From the NCBI GenBank assembly GCA_005878685.1, contig VBLN01000100.1, forward strand, positions 1 through 5,865: 5,865 nt of DNA. Reading direction: 5' to 3'. The DNA is from Deltaproteobacteria bacterium. GTDB taxonomy: Bacteria; Desulfobacterota; Binatia; UBA9968. This document shows, one piece after another, positions 1-5,297 of this stretch. The first letter of the stretch is position 1; every line of letters starts with the position of its first letter. The notes under the pieces are model-generated. The model did not search any database, was not told where the DNA came from, and worked only from the letters and a program-made list of their open reading frames with translations. The position numbers were made by a program, and so were the translations under genes.

Positions 1-187
1 ACTTTTCGCTCTTTTCGATACCCGCGATGAAGCGTGTGACCTCGTCTTCGCCAGGCTCATCCGCCTCGATGCGCTCTCCCTCAAAGTAGTACCGGCTGGT
101 GAAGCGGACCCTGTCGAGCAGGTCCGTGGCCTTGCAGGCGACGAAGTAAAAAGTTCCCTCCTTTTGGACGATTCGTGTTGCGAGCAT
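1..187 (-). CDS. DGQHR-domain-like protein, N-terminal part (runs off the left edge)
   Basis: The first 62 residues are visible, starting MLATRIVQKEG and ending ...FIAGIEKSEK at the window edge. The ATG at 187-185 is preceded by a strong Shine-Dalgarno site (GGGAGGA, 7 nt spacing), which fixes the start. The opening pattern (basic start, FYFVACKATDLLDRVRF, a YYFEGERI segment, an acidic stretch, then FIAGIEKSEK) matches what I recall of the N-termini of DGQHR-domain proteins. These are distantly related to DndB, which regulates DNA phosphorothioation genes; in the family a conserved FQR motif usually follows directly, but here it would lie outside the window. No catalytic residue can be judged from this fragment. 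The real function of stand-alone DGQHR proteins is poorly known. The call is by recalled similarity and the gene is incomplete, so confidence is moderate. Confidence 0.55.
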   Translation of the reverse strand, partial: MLATRIVQKEGTFYFVACKATDLLDRVRFTSRYYFEGERIEADEPGEDEVTRFIAGIEKSEK

Positions 188-194
188 GGTCGGG

Positions 195-221
195 TCCTCC
201 CGCGGCTGAGTATAGCTGAGT
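195..221 (-). promoter_or_regulatory. Shine-Dalgarno plus candidate -10 box with 7-bp direct repeats, upstream of the DGQHR-like gene
   Basis: Positions 195-201 read GGGAGGA on the minus strand, 7 nt before the ATG at 187. A TATACT hexamer (minus strand, 214-209) could be a -10 box; no good -35 hexamer lies 16-18 nt upstream. The 7-mer GCTGAGT occurs twice (plus strand 205-211 and 215-221), 10 bp apart, so one helical turn, and the first copy overlaps the -10 candidate. The ribosome site is well supported. The promoter and operator readings are inferred. Confidence 0.35.
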
Positions 222-397
222 TAAAAGGCTCTGAACCCTTTTCTTTACACGATAGACGTCAATGGGAAAAAAGGAAAGGATCCAAGCGGCCACATACACT
301 GGTAGGGTAGGGCGCTGCGATTCCAAAGTTCCCCTATCGCGCAGTAGAACACGCGCGCGCCCAACGCGGCACTGAGCCGATTTTTATTACTCTCCTG

Positions 398-1378
398 TTA
401 CTTGTAAAGCTCGGTCAGCAAACCGCTCTTCTCTAATCTCTCGATGAAGCGCATGTCGACAAACTGTTCCGGCGTGGCATTCTTGGCGGCAGGTATCGTC
501 TTTGCCACTTCGTCGAGGGCGTTCTTCATCCCCGCCATGTTGATATAAGGAGCCTTCTCCACGATCTTTCCAACATAGAAGTCGTAAGCCCTTTGCAAGA
601 TCGCCGTGTCCTGGACGGTAGTGTACTTCGCGTAGGACTTGATCGTGAATTCCCTGTCGGTTCTGGCGTGGTGCACCCCGCGTGCATAAGCGCGCATGAA
701 GCGATCGATTGAATCCGGTTTTTTCCTGATAATATCTCCGAGCACAATCAAGGCAGGATTCGGAAAGGCCAGATCCATGTCCGTGATGCTCACGAGTTCT
801 TTGAAACCGAGCTTTTCCATTAAGAAAAGAGTAGGGGGCGACACCATGCCGGCATCGATCGTACCTGCCTTGAGGGCGCCCGCGACGGAGCTGATCGCCC
901 CCAACTGCAAGAGAATGACGTCCTTCTGTGGGTCGAGCTTGTGTTGGCGCAGGGCGTAACGGGCCGAAATGTCGGCGCTGGTTCCGATACGAGTAATGCC
1001 GATTTTTTTTCCTTTGAGATCCTCTACCCGCTTGATATCGGGCCTGGCGTACAAGGAAAAGATCAATTTGTTGACATTAGCCCCGATAACTTTGAAGTCC
1101 GCGCCGCTCAAGGCCGCGGCCAAAGCAGCCGCGCCACCCAACGACGCGATATCAACTTCCCCGGCGACTGTGACCTGAGCGAGCTGAGTGCCGTTAGGAA
1201 TGAGAATAATTTGGTCTTCCAGACCTTCTTTGGCAAAGAAACCGGCGTCGTGAGCGACCCAAATCCCGACGTAGGCGCCGCTGATGGAGCTATAGCCGAT
1301 CCTCATCCGGTCCGCGGCAAGCGCCGTGGAAGCGCTCAAAAAGATGGCTAGCGCGGCGCAAATGACGGGTAGTTTCAT
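398..1378 (-). CDS. ABC transporter substrate-binding protein, NMT1/SsuA/TauA type
   Basis: A 326-residue periplasmic binding protein. MKLPVICAALAIFLSASTALA is a typical Sec signal peptide with an A-L-A site, cleaving after residue 21. The mature part begins RIGYSSISGAYVGIWVAHDAGFF (27-48), the usual first strand and helix of the NMT1/THI5-like fold. VAGEVDIASLGG (71-82) and the DLKGKKIGITRIG segment (120-132) are the typical hinge and second-lobe entry of SsuA/TauA relatives. Family members bind sulfonates, nitrate, pyrimidines or aromatic acids; the ligand cannot be read here. The frame is open to 1477, which would add 33 residues, but the start at 1378 is preferred because the signal peptide begins there and GGGGGAAG (1392-1385) lies 6 nt upstream. 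It follows the amidohydrolase by 106 nt on the same strand, probably one operon. No permease or ATPase gene is in view. Confidence 0.92.
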   Translation of the reverse strand: MKLPVICAALAIFLSASTALAADRMRIGYSSISGAYVGIWVAHDAGFFAKEGLEDQIILIPNGTQLAQVTVAGEVDIASLGGAAALAAALSGADFKVIGANVNKLIFSLYARPDIKRVEDLKGKKIGITRIGTSADISARYALRQHKLDPQKDVILLQLGAISSVAGALKAGTIDAGMVSPPTLFLMEKLGFKELVSITDMDLAFPNPALIVLGDIIRKKPDSIDRFMRAYARGVHHARTDREFTIKSYAKYTTVQDTAILQRAYDFYVGKIVEKAPYINMAGMKNALDEVAKTIPAAKNATPEQFVDMRFIERLEKSGLLTELYK

Positions 1379-1484
1379 GAGTTGCTTCCCCCGAAAGTGC
1401 CGTGGGGCGCGTCTATGACAATGGCTGTCTTTTGGCGGGTGAAGCCAGTAGCCAACAACAAAAGATTCGACCCCCATCCGTCAT

Positions 1485-2561
1485 TTAAGCCAGCGCGAAG
1501 AGCGCCTTCGGGTTGTAGTAGGTGATCTTCTCGTACTGATTTGCTGTAATGGTCCCTTTCTTCTTCAAGTTGCGGAGAGCTTCGACTTCGGTGGATTGGT
1601 CGTTGTGGCCGTAGTCGGTGCCGATAACGATGCTGTCCTCGCCCGAGTACCTGAGGATGTAATCCACATCATCGTCCGTCTGGCACGAGACGTATTGCCG
1701 GTATTGCGTCAGCGGGTTATCCGGCAGTTTCTTTCCTTGGGCTCCCCAGCGACGCTGCAAATCCTTGACCACATAGGGTATCCATTGCGCGGCGGCCTCC
1801 GCCCAGTGAAACCGGAGCTTCGGAAACAAGTCCGGCAGTCCGGCCATGATCACCGACTGAAATGCGCCGATGACGGGCAGGCGGAACTTCCAGAAGCTGC
1901 CGCCGCCGTTGTACTGCGACACGAGGTCGATGACGTACGGGTTGCCGTTACCGACGTGCACTCCCACGGCCAAGTCGAGGCGAGTCATCTCGTCGTAAAG
2001 GGAATAGAAATAGGGATCGGTGATGAGCCGGTTGCCTTCGATGCCGCGCATGAACACGCCGCAGGCCCCATGCTGCTGGCAAAACGTAAGCTCCTGCAGC
2101 GATGCGCTCATATCGAGCAGCGGCAGAACGCAGATCCACCTAAGACGCCCTTGGCCTTGTTTGTAAATGTCAGCCAGCCAGCGGTTGTAGCCCTTGCAGA
2201 TGGCGATTTCCCACTCTGGCTTGTCGGTTACTTGCTCGATAAAAATCGTCGGATACAGCACCTGGATGTCGATCCCCAACTCGTCCATGTGCTTTAGCCG
2301 AGCCGGCACGTTTTCCATCTCCCGGGTTTCTTTCGGTGTCCTCATGTCACGGCCCGTACGCTCCGTAACGTCGGCCATCTGCTGTGCGGTCATCACGATT
2401 CGGACCAGGCCGCGTATTTTTCCGTCGACGAACCAGTATTCTCCGCCCTCTGCACCGCGAGGGCGCACGATGAGGGGTCGATACTTTTGGTCGGCCCGCT
2501 CCATGAAATCCCAGGTATGTTCTGACTCAACAACATGGGCGTCGGAATCAATGGTGGGCAT
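1485..2561 (-). CDS. Amidohydrolase family protein (COG2159, ACMSD/gamma-resorcylate decarboxylase-like TIM barrel)
   Basis: A 358-residue cytoplasmic enzyme with no signal peptide. The N-terminal DSDAHVVE (residues 5-12) is the metal-binding D-x-H strand of the amidohydrolase-2 family. Further likely metal or active-site residues are H202 in AVGVHVGNG, H252 in RFHWAEAAAQWIPYV (the family's conserved FxEAGxxWxP-like segment, with E255), and D316 with H319 in IVIGTDYGHND. The C-terminal NPKALFAL is the usual family ending, so the protein looks complete. Relatives include aminocarboxymuconate-semialdehyde decarboxylase, gamma-resorcylate decarboxylase and many uncharacterised hydrolases; sequence alone does not separate decarboxylase from hydrolase. 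The start has a strong Shine-Dalgarno site (AGGGAGG, 2577-2571, 9 nt spacing). It is first in a probable operon with the substrate-binding protein, suggesting action on an imported compound, which is inference. Confidence 0.92.
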   Translation of the reverse strand: MPTIDSDAHVVESEHTWDFMERADQKYRPLIVRPRGAEGGEYWFVDGKIRGLVRIVMTAQQMADVTERTGRDMRTPKETREMENVPARLKHMDELGIDIQVLYPTIFIEQVTDKPEWEIAICKGYNRWLADIYKQGQGRLRWICVLPLLDMSASLQELTFCQQHGACGVFMRGIEGNRLITDPYFYSLYDEMTRLDLAVGVHVGNGNPYVIDLVSQYNGGGSFWKFRLPVIGAFQSVIMAGLPDLFPKLRFHWAEAAAQWIPYVVKDLQRRWGAQGKKLPDNPLTQYRQYVSCQTDDDVDYILRYSGEDSIVIGTDYGHNDQSTEVEALRNLKKKGTITANQYEKITYYNPKALFALA

Positions 2562-2646
2562 TTCTGAATACCTCCCTAGAACTCATAGCACATTTTCTAC
2601 TCTCTCCGCGAGTGAGTCAGAAAGACTCCCGGTCCTTTATTCTTTC

Positions 2647-2686
2647 CCTGCGTTGCACATCCAGCAAGATACCAGCCCAACGCAGG
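2647..2686. repeat. Perfect 9-bp inverted repeat, candidate operator
   Basis: The arms CCTGCGTTG (2647-2655) and CAACGCAGG (2678-2686) are exact reverse complements, separated by 22 nt. Arm centres are 31 bp apart, close to three helical turns, so both arms would face the same side of the helix. No T-run follows on either strand, so it does not look like an intrinsic terminator. It lies 86-125 bp upstream of the amidohydrolase start. A paired regulator site is the likeliest reading; a 5'-leader hairpin is the alternative. Confidence 0.5.
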
Positions 2687-2698
2687 AACAGCAGTCAA
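2666..2698 (-). promoter_or_regulatory. Candidate promoter of the amidohydrolase/substrate-binding protein operon
   Basis: On the minus strand a TTGACT hexamer (2698-2693) is followed after 21 nt by TATCTT (2671-2666), itself preceded by TGG, giving an extended -10 pattern TGnTATCTT. The spacer is too long for a normal sigma-70 pair, so the extended -10 would have to carry the activity. The -10 lies in the middle of the inverted repeat at 2647-2686. Transcription would start near 2659, leaving a leader of about 100 nt. Confidence 0.3.
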
Positions 2699-2876
2699 TC
2701 AGCGCACGTTTCTACGGCCCATTTTTGCAACTTCCCATTTGAGATGTGAGACCGCCGCCTAGCTGGAAGAACCAGTCCGGGCGATGGTGATGGATCAAGG
2801 ATGTGACGGATCGAAAGACGCAGCCTTAGTTAGCGTAGCGTAAAGCAGACTTTGTTAGAAGAGCTATCGTGATGGG

Positions 2877-3509
2877 CTATGACGGTGGACCCCCCTGCGT
2901 GATGACAAAGCGGGCGCGGCGGTTCTTTTCCCAGCATTCTTCGGTAGATTCCCTGCAAACCGGGATTTCCTCACCGTAACTGATCGTGGACAAGCGATCG
3001 GCTGAAATCCCAAGGCTCACTACATAATCTTTCGATGCGCCCGAACGCCTTGCTCCTAGCGCCATGTTGTATTCGTTCGTGCCGCGCTCGTCACAGTGCC
3101 CCTCGATCTGTACTGTTGCCGACGGATTGGCCCTGAACCAAGCCGCATTAGCTTTGAGAGTTTCCCGAGCAACCGCATCCAGATCATCGCTATCAAAGGC
3201 AAAATAGACGTCTTTCAGAGGACTCGATGCAGGAGTCGCCGAACTCTCACCACGCTGCAGCTGGTCAAGGCTACCAGAGCCGCCAGACCCGAGAGACCCC
3301 TCGCGATAGGCCGTTTGAGATTGCCCTTGTCCTGCTTTTTGCGAACCAGCGGACGACGAGAGCGGATTTAAACTTGTCCAATTCAAGGGTGAAGGTGATG
3401 AAGGATCCGCGAGACGTCTCATGGGGGCTCCACAGCTTATTAAGCCGATTAAGCTGATGAGAGCCAGCGCCCCCCAGGTCAAAAACAAATTCTGCCGGCG
3501 TTGAAACAT
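2877..3509 (-). CDS. pal: Peptidoglycan-associated lipoprotein Pal (OmpA-like C-terminal domain)
   Basis: A 210-residue outer-membrane lipoprotein. A positively charged start (MFQRRQ), a hydrophobic segment (residues 8-24) and the lipobox LISC put the lipidated cysteine at position 26. Residues 27-98 form a low-complexity Ser/Gly/Gln/Pro linker. The OmpA-like peptidoglycan-binding domain runs from about 100 to 204: VYFAFDSDDL (101-110), VQIEGHCDERGTNEYNMALG (133-152), ARR (153-155), ISYGEE (176-181), CWEKNRRARFV (192-202). D140 and R155 fall at the diaminopimelate-binding positions of the family. Pal anchors the outer membrane to the wall and works with TolB in the Tol-Pal complex. The frame is open to 3605, but the start at 3509 has AAGGAG (3520-3515, 5 nt spacing) and places the signal sequence correctly. 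It follows another lipoprotein gene by 79 nt, probably cotranscribed; no tol genes are in view. Confidence 0.93.
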   Translation of the reverse strand: MFQRRQNLFLTWGALALISLIGLISCGAPMRRLADPSSPSPLNWTSLNPLSSSAGSQKAGQGQSQTAYREGSLGSGGSGSLDQLQRGESSATPASSPLKDVYFAFDSDDLDAVARETLKANAAWFRANPSATVQIEGHCDERGTNEYNMALGARRSGASKDYVVSLGISADRLSTISYGEEIPVCRESTEECWEKNRRARFVITQGGPPS

Positions 3510-3514
3510 ATCTT

Positions 3515-3520
3515 CTCCTT
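3515..3520 (-). promoter_or_regulatory. Shine-Dalgarno site that fixes the pal start
   Basis: AAGGAG on the minus strand lies 5 nt before the ATG at 3509. The two earlier in-frame ATGs (3605 and 3533) lack a well-spaced site and would put 24-32 hydrophilic residues ahead of the lipoprotein signal. Confidence 0.75.
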
Positions 3521-3564
3521 TCAGGGCGACCATGTCTGGTACTGTGAGTCGTCCTCCTTCCGGA

Positions 3565-3580
3565 ATCGGACAATGCCGAT
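3565..3580 (-). repeat. Small hairpin between the two lipoprotein genes
   Basis: ATCGG and CCGAT form a perfect 5-bp stem with a 6-nt loop, 8 nt after the stop codon of the upstream lipoprotein gene and ahead of pal. It has no T-run and is too short to be a terminator by itself. It could be an mRNA processing or stability element, or chance. Confidence 0.2.
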
Positions 3581-3588
3581 CACTCAAG

Positions 3589-4122
3589 TCACTGGTAAAT
3601 TTCAAAAGAACCCGTAGCTATTTTCTCGCCGTTGATGAGAACGTCTACCTTATACGTGCCAGCATCCCAACCTCCCGGCCTATGGTTACCGATGCCGATC
3701 CAGTAGTTGGACGAAGTCCAATCTGGGTCTATCCGGCCCCTGTACTCCTCGATTCTGAACGTCGTTCCGTTCTCACGGAAACAAACCAGGGTAGCGTTAA
3801 AATCGATTCTCTTTCCCGGCTGGGGATACTCAAGACGAATTTCCGTGTAAACAGTCCTAGTAGCTGTTTGTGCGAACCGACCTTCATATATCCTCTTTAG
3901 GCGAAGTTCTGTCTCGGAACGACCGCTTTCAAAAAACTGGATCTTTGTAACGCGCGCGGTAAGTGATGGAACCAATTCAACGTTGTCATGGAGAATCTTA
4001 GGCCCGGGTACCGAGGGAGTGGTCTGTGATGCACTGGTAAGTGAAGAGCTACACCCAGCGATCGATGGAAGCATGAATCCGAGAATCAATAGAATGCAAG
4101 ATCGTTTCAAGCCGAAAAACAT
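3589..4122 (-). CDS. Uncharacterised lipoprotein with C-terminal beta-sandwich-like domain
   Basis: A 177-residue lipoprotein I cannot name. The signal is MFFGLKRSCILLILGFMLPS followed by lipobox IAGC, giving a lipidated Cys24 and then a Ser/Thr/Pro linker to about residue 42. The rest looks all-beta: VTKIQFFESG (58-67), RIYEGRFAQTATRTVYTEI (77-95), LEYPQPGKRIDFNATLVCFR (97-116), and the end GGWDAGTYKVDVLINGEKIATGSFEIYQ (150-177). The arrangement of FFE-G, R-Y, YTE-L, a DW aromatic segment and a final W-G-Y-V-V-G-F recalls a domain I remember at the C-termini of some proteobacterial periplasmic and repeat proteins, with an Ig-like strand pattern. The chosen start has AAGGAG (4134-4129, 6 nt spacing); the ATG at 4167 would add 15 polar residues before the signal. 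It lies 79 nt before pal on the same strand, suggesting an envelope role. By eye it is less GC-rich than its neighbours. Confidence 0.85.
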   Translation of the reverse strand: MFFGLKRSCILLILGFMLPSIAGCSSSLTSASQTTPSVPGPKILHDNVELVPSLTARVTKIQFFESGRSETELRLKRIYEGRFAQTATRTVYTEIRLEYPQPGKRIDFNATLVCFRENGTTFRIEEYRGRIDPDWTSSNYWIGIGNHRPGGWDAGTYKVDVLINGEKIATGSFEIYQ

Positions 4123-4143
4123 CACTTTCTCCTTGTCCTGAGC

Positions 4144-4166
4144 TGCATTCTTACCGATGAAATGCA
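4144..4166. repeat. TGCATT/AATGCA inverted repeat upstream of the lipoprotein gene
   Basis: TGCATT (4144-4149) and AATGCA (4161-4166) are exact reverse complements with an 11-nt spacer. The repeat starts 10 nt upstream of the ribosome site of the lipoprotein gene, a position suited to a regulator site or a leader hairpin. Six-base arms can arise by chance. Confidence 0.25.
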
Positions 4167-4213
4167 ATCAGAAGGCCAAGAGGGGGGATTCGCAGAAACC
4201 TCTGCTCTTCCAC

Positions 4214-4236
4214 GGGTTTTGGCCTGAGCGAAACCC
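4214..4236. repeat. GGGTTT/AAACCC hairpin in the divergent region
   Basis: GGGTTT (4214-4219) pairs with AAACCC (4231-4236), and one further T-G wobble pair leaves a loop of about 9 nt. No gene ends nearby, so it is not a normal terminator. It could be an operator or a transposon-end remnant, but the sequence does not decide this. Confidence 0.2.
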
Positions 4237-4497
4237 ATGTCAGGGACAAAAGTGGACAGGGAGGACGAAATTTGGAAGGGAGAAGGAGGGAAGGGTCGCT
4301 CTACCGAGGGGTCCCGGCTTCGCGGCTCTACGCCGGCGCCAGGAATAAAACTCTGTGCACCTGCGAATCCGAACAAAATGTGCGGTTTCTTTTCGCCCGT
4401 GTGCAAGTCGCGCGAGAGCCACAAGCAAGGCAAAAGGAAAGGCGAACTGGTCGAACATCTTATTGTAAAGCAAACGACGACATGCAAAATTGGAATC

Positions 4498-5106
4498 ATG
4501 AAAACAAAGAATAATTCCATGTTGACGAGGCGGGGGTTTCTGGTCGCTTCGCTGACCGGGCCGGTCTTCTTTCTATATGGCCTGGAAGCGGCCGCCGGGA
4601 CGCGGGAGCTGGAGCCGACGCCGGCTTGTGGCGACCGCGACGACGCCACGCCGCCACAGACCCTAGGTCCTTTCTACAAGCCCCGCTCACCGGAGCGCCA
4701 GTCGCTCCTCGAACCGGGCATTCAGGGCACCCGAATCGTTCTAGAGGGCCACGTCCGTTCGGCCAAGTGCAAGCTCATCGAGAGGACTCTCGTTGATTTC
4801 TGGCATGCGGACGCAAATGGAGTATACGATAACGCCGGCTACCGCCTTCGCGGCCACCAGTTTACCGACGGCGGTGGAAGATACCGGCTCGAGACGATCG
4901 TGCCAGGGCTGTATCCCGGACGCACACGCCATTTTCACGTGAGGTTGCAGGCGCCGAATCGGCCGATTCTTACGACACAGCTCTACTTCCCGGGCGAGCC
5001 AGAGAACAAAAGGGACTCGATCTTCAATCCGAAACTCGTGCTGCGCCTGCGCGACTCGGCTGCCGCCAAGGCGGCCAACTTCGATTTCGTTCTGGATCTT
5101 GGGTAA
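4498..5106 (+). CDS. Tat-exported intradiol ring-cleavage dioxygenase (protocatechuate 3,4-dioxygenase beta-like)
   Basis: A 202-residue protein. LTRRGFLVAS (9-18) followed by a hydrophobic stretch is a twin-arginine export signal with R11 and R12, so the enzyme should fold with iron in the cytoplasm and act outside it. The catalytic domain starts at TLGPFYKPRSPER (55-67), a family hallmark. The four Fe(III) ligands of intradiol dioxygenases are present: Y110 (FWHADANGVYDN), Y139, H145 and H147 (PGLYPGRTRHFHV), with R142 as the conserved arginine. QLYFPGE (161-167) is also typical. Such enzymes split catechol-type rings between the two hydroxyl carbons; the substrate is not deducible. It is shorter than PcaH but normal for the secreted COG3485 group. 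The start is uncertain: 4498 or 4519 both fit the Tat signal, neither has a good Shine-Dalgarno site, and the frame is open to 4237. It stands alone on the plus strand. Confidence 0.9.
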   Translation: MKTKNNSMLTRRGFLVASLTGPVFFLYGLEAAAGTRELEPTPACGDRDDATPPQTLGPFYKPRSPERQSLLEPGIQGTRIVLEGHVRSAKCKLIERTLVDFWHADANGVYDNAGYRLRGHQFTDGGGRYRLETIVPGLYPGRTRHFHVRLQAPNRPILTTQLYFPGEPENKRDSIFNPKLVLRLRDSAAAKAANFDFVLDLG

Positions 5107-5122
5107 GCATGGCGAGAGGCGT

Positions 5123-5141
5123 GAGAGGGGAGAGGGAAGGA
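5123..5141 (+). other. Polypurine run in the convergent intergenic spacer
   Basis: Nineteen uninterrupted purines lie just after the dioxygenase stop, in a wider purine-rich stretch up to about 5170. The 5107-5297 spacer separates two convergent genes and shows no clear terminator. The GC palindrome CCCGCGGG at 5289-5296 has no loop and overlaps the end of the desaturase gene closely. No function is assigned. Confidence 0.3.
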
Positions 5142-5297
5142 TTAAAATGAGAGCAGAATGAAGGAGGGGGCTAGGGTTCGCGACTTTGGGCTAAAATAGC
5201 GGCGAAGAACCTGCCTTTCCAACTCGAGAAGGGAGCCGGGACCCATTGAAGGTTGATGCCGGTATTCACCCGTTGTTAGATAGGAGATCCCGCGGGC

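Larger units (their letters stand above)
2562..2876. other. Intergenic region between pal and the amidohydrolase operon
   Basis: This stretch is 3' of pal and 5' of the amidohydrolase, both on the minus strand. It holds the amidohydrolase ribosome site (2571-2577), the inverted repeat at 2647-2686 and a candidate promoter. I see no convincing hairpin-plus-T-run terminator for pal. A plus-strand open frame crosses 2562-2742 but is antisense to the amidohydrolase for most of its length and has no family features. The segment 2743-2876 shows nothing else I can name. Confidence 0.6.
4123..4497. other. Divergent intergenic region between the lipoprotein operon and the dioxygenase
   Basis: This region of about 375 bp should hold both divergent promoters. 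I find the lipoprotein ribosome site (4129-4134), a TGCATT/AATGCA inverted repeat (4144-4166) and a GGGTTT/AAACCC hairpin (4214-4236), but no convincing -35/-10 pair in either direction. Open frames run through it on both strands (for example plus 4237-4497, continuous with the dioxygenase), but their composition is basic and low in family-like signal, and none has a ribosome site. Confidence 0.6.

Noticed and set aside
941..1351. 136-residue open frame on the plus strand
   Set aside because: Antisense to the substrate-binding protein, with no family features.
1379..1477. 33-residue N-terminal extension of the substrate-binding protein
   Set aside because: It would bury the Sec signal peptide inside the protein; the start at 1378 has its own ribosome site and gives a normal signal.
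1596..2297. 233-residue open frame on the plus strand
   Set aside because: Fully antisense to the amidohydrolase, whose conserved motifs are intact; the long frame follows from high GC codon use.
2765..2775. CTGG/CCAG hairpin downstream of pal as a terminator
   Set aside because: The stem is only 4-5 bp and no T-run follows on the minus strand.
2808..2850. Resemblance to a cyclic-di-GMP-I riboswitch (GAAAGACGCAGCC, then TAGCGTAGCG)
   Set aside because: The conserved GGGCAAACC-like upstream element and the full paired stems are missing, and on the plus strand it leads into the antisense 3' end of pal.
3553..3561. Strong Shine-Dalgarno-like GGAAGGAGG on the minus strand before pal
   Set aside because: No ATG, GTG or TTG lies at a usable distance; the nearest ATG is about 19 nt away, and the start at 3509 has its own site.
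4237..4497. 87-residue N-terminal extension of the dioxygenase
   Set aside because: The Tat signal begins near 4498, and the extension has no ribosome site or family resemblance.
4122..4649. 175-residue open frame on the minus strand
   Set aside because: It overlaps the dioxygenase antisense and the divergent promoter region, is rich in Arg, Pro and Ser, and has no ribosome site.
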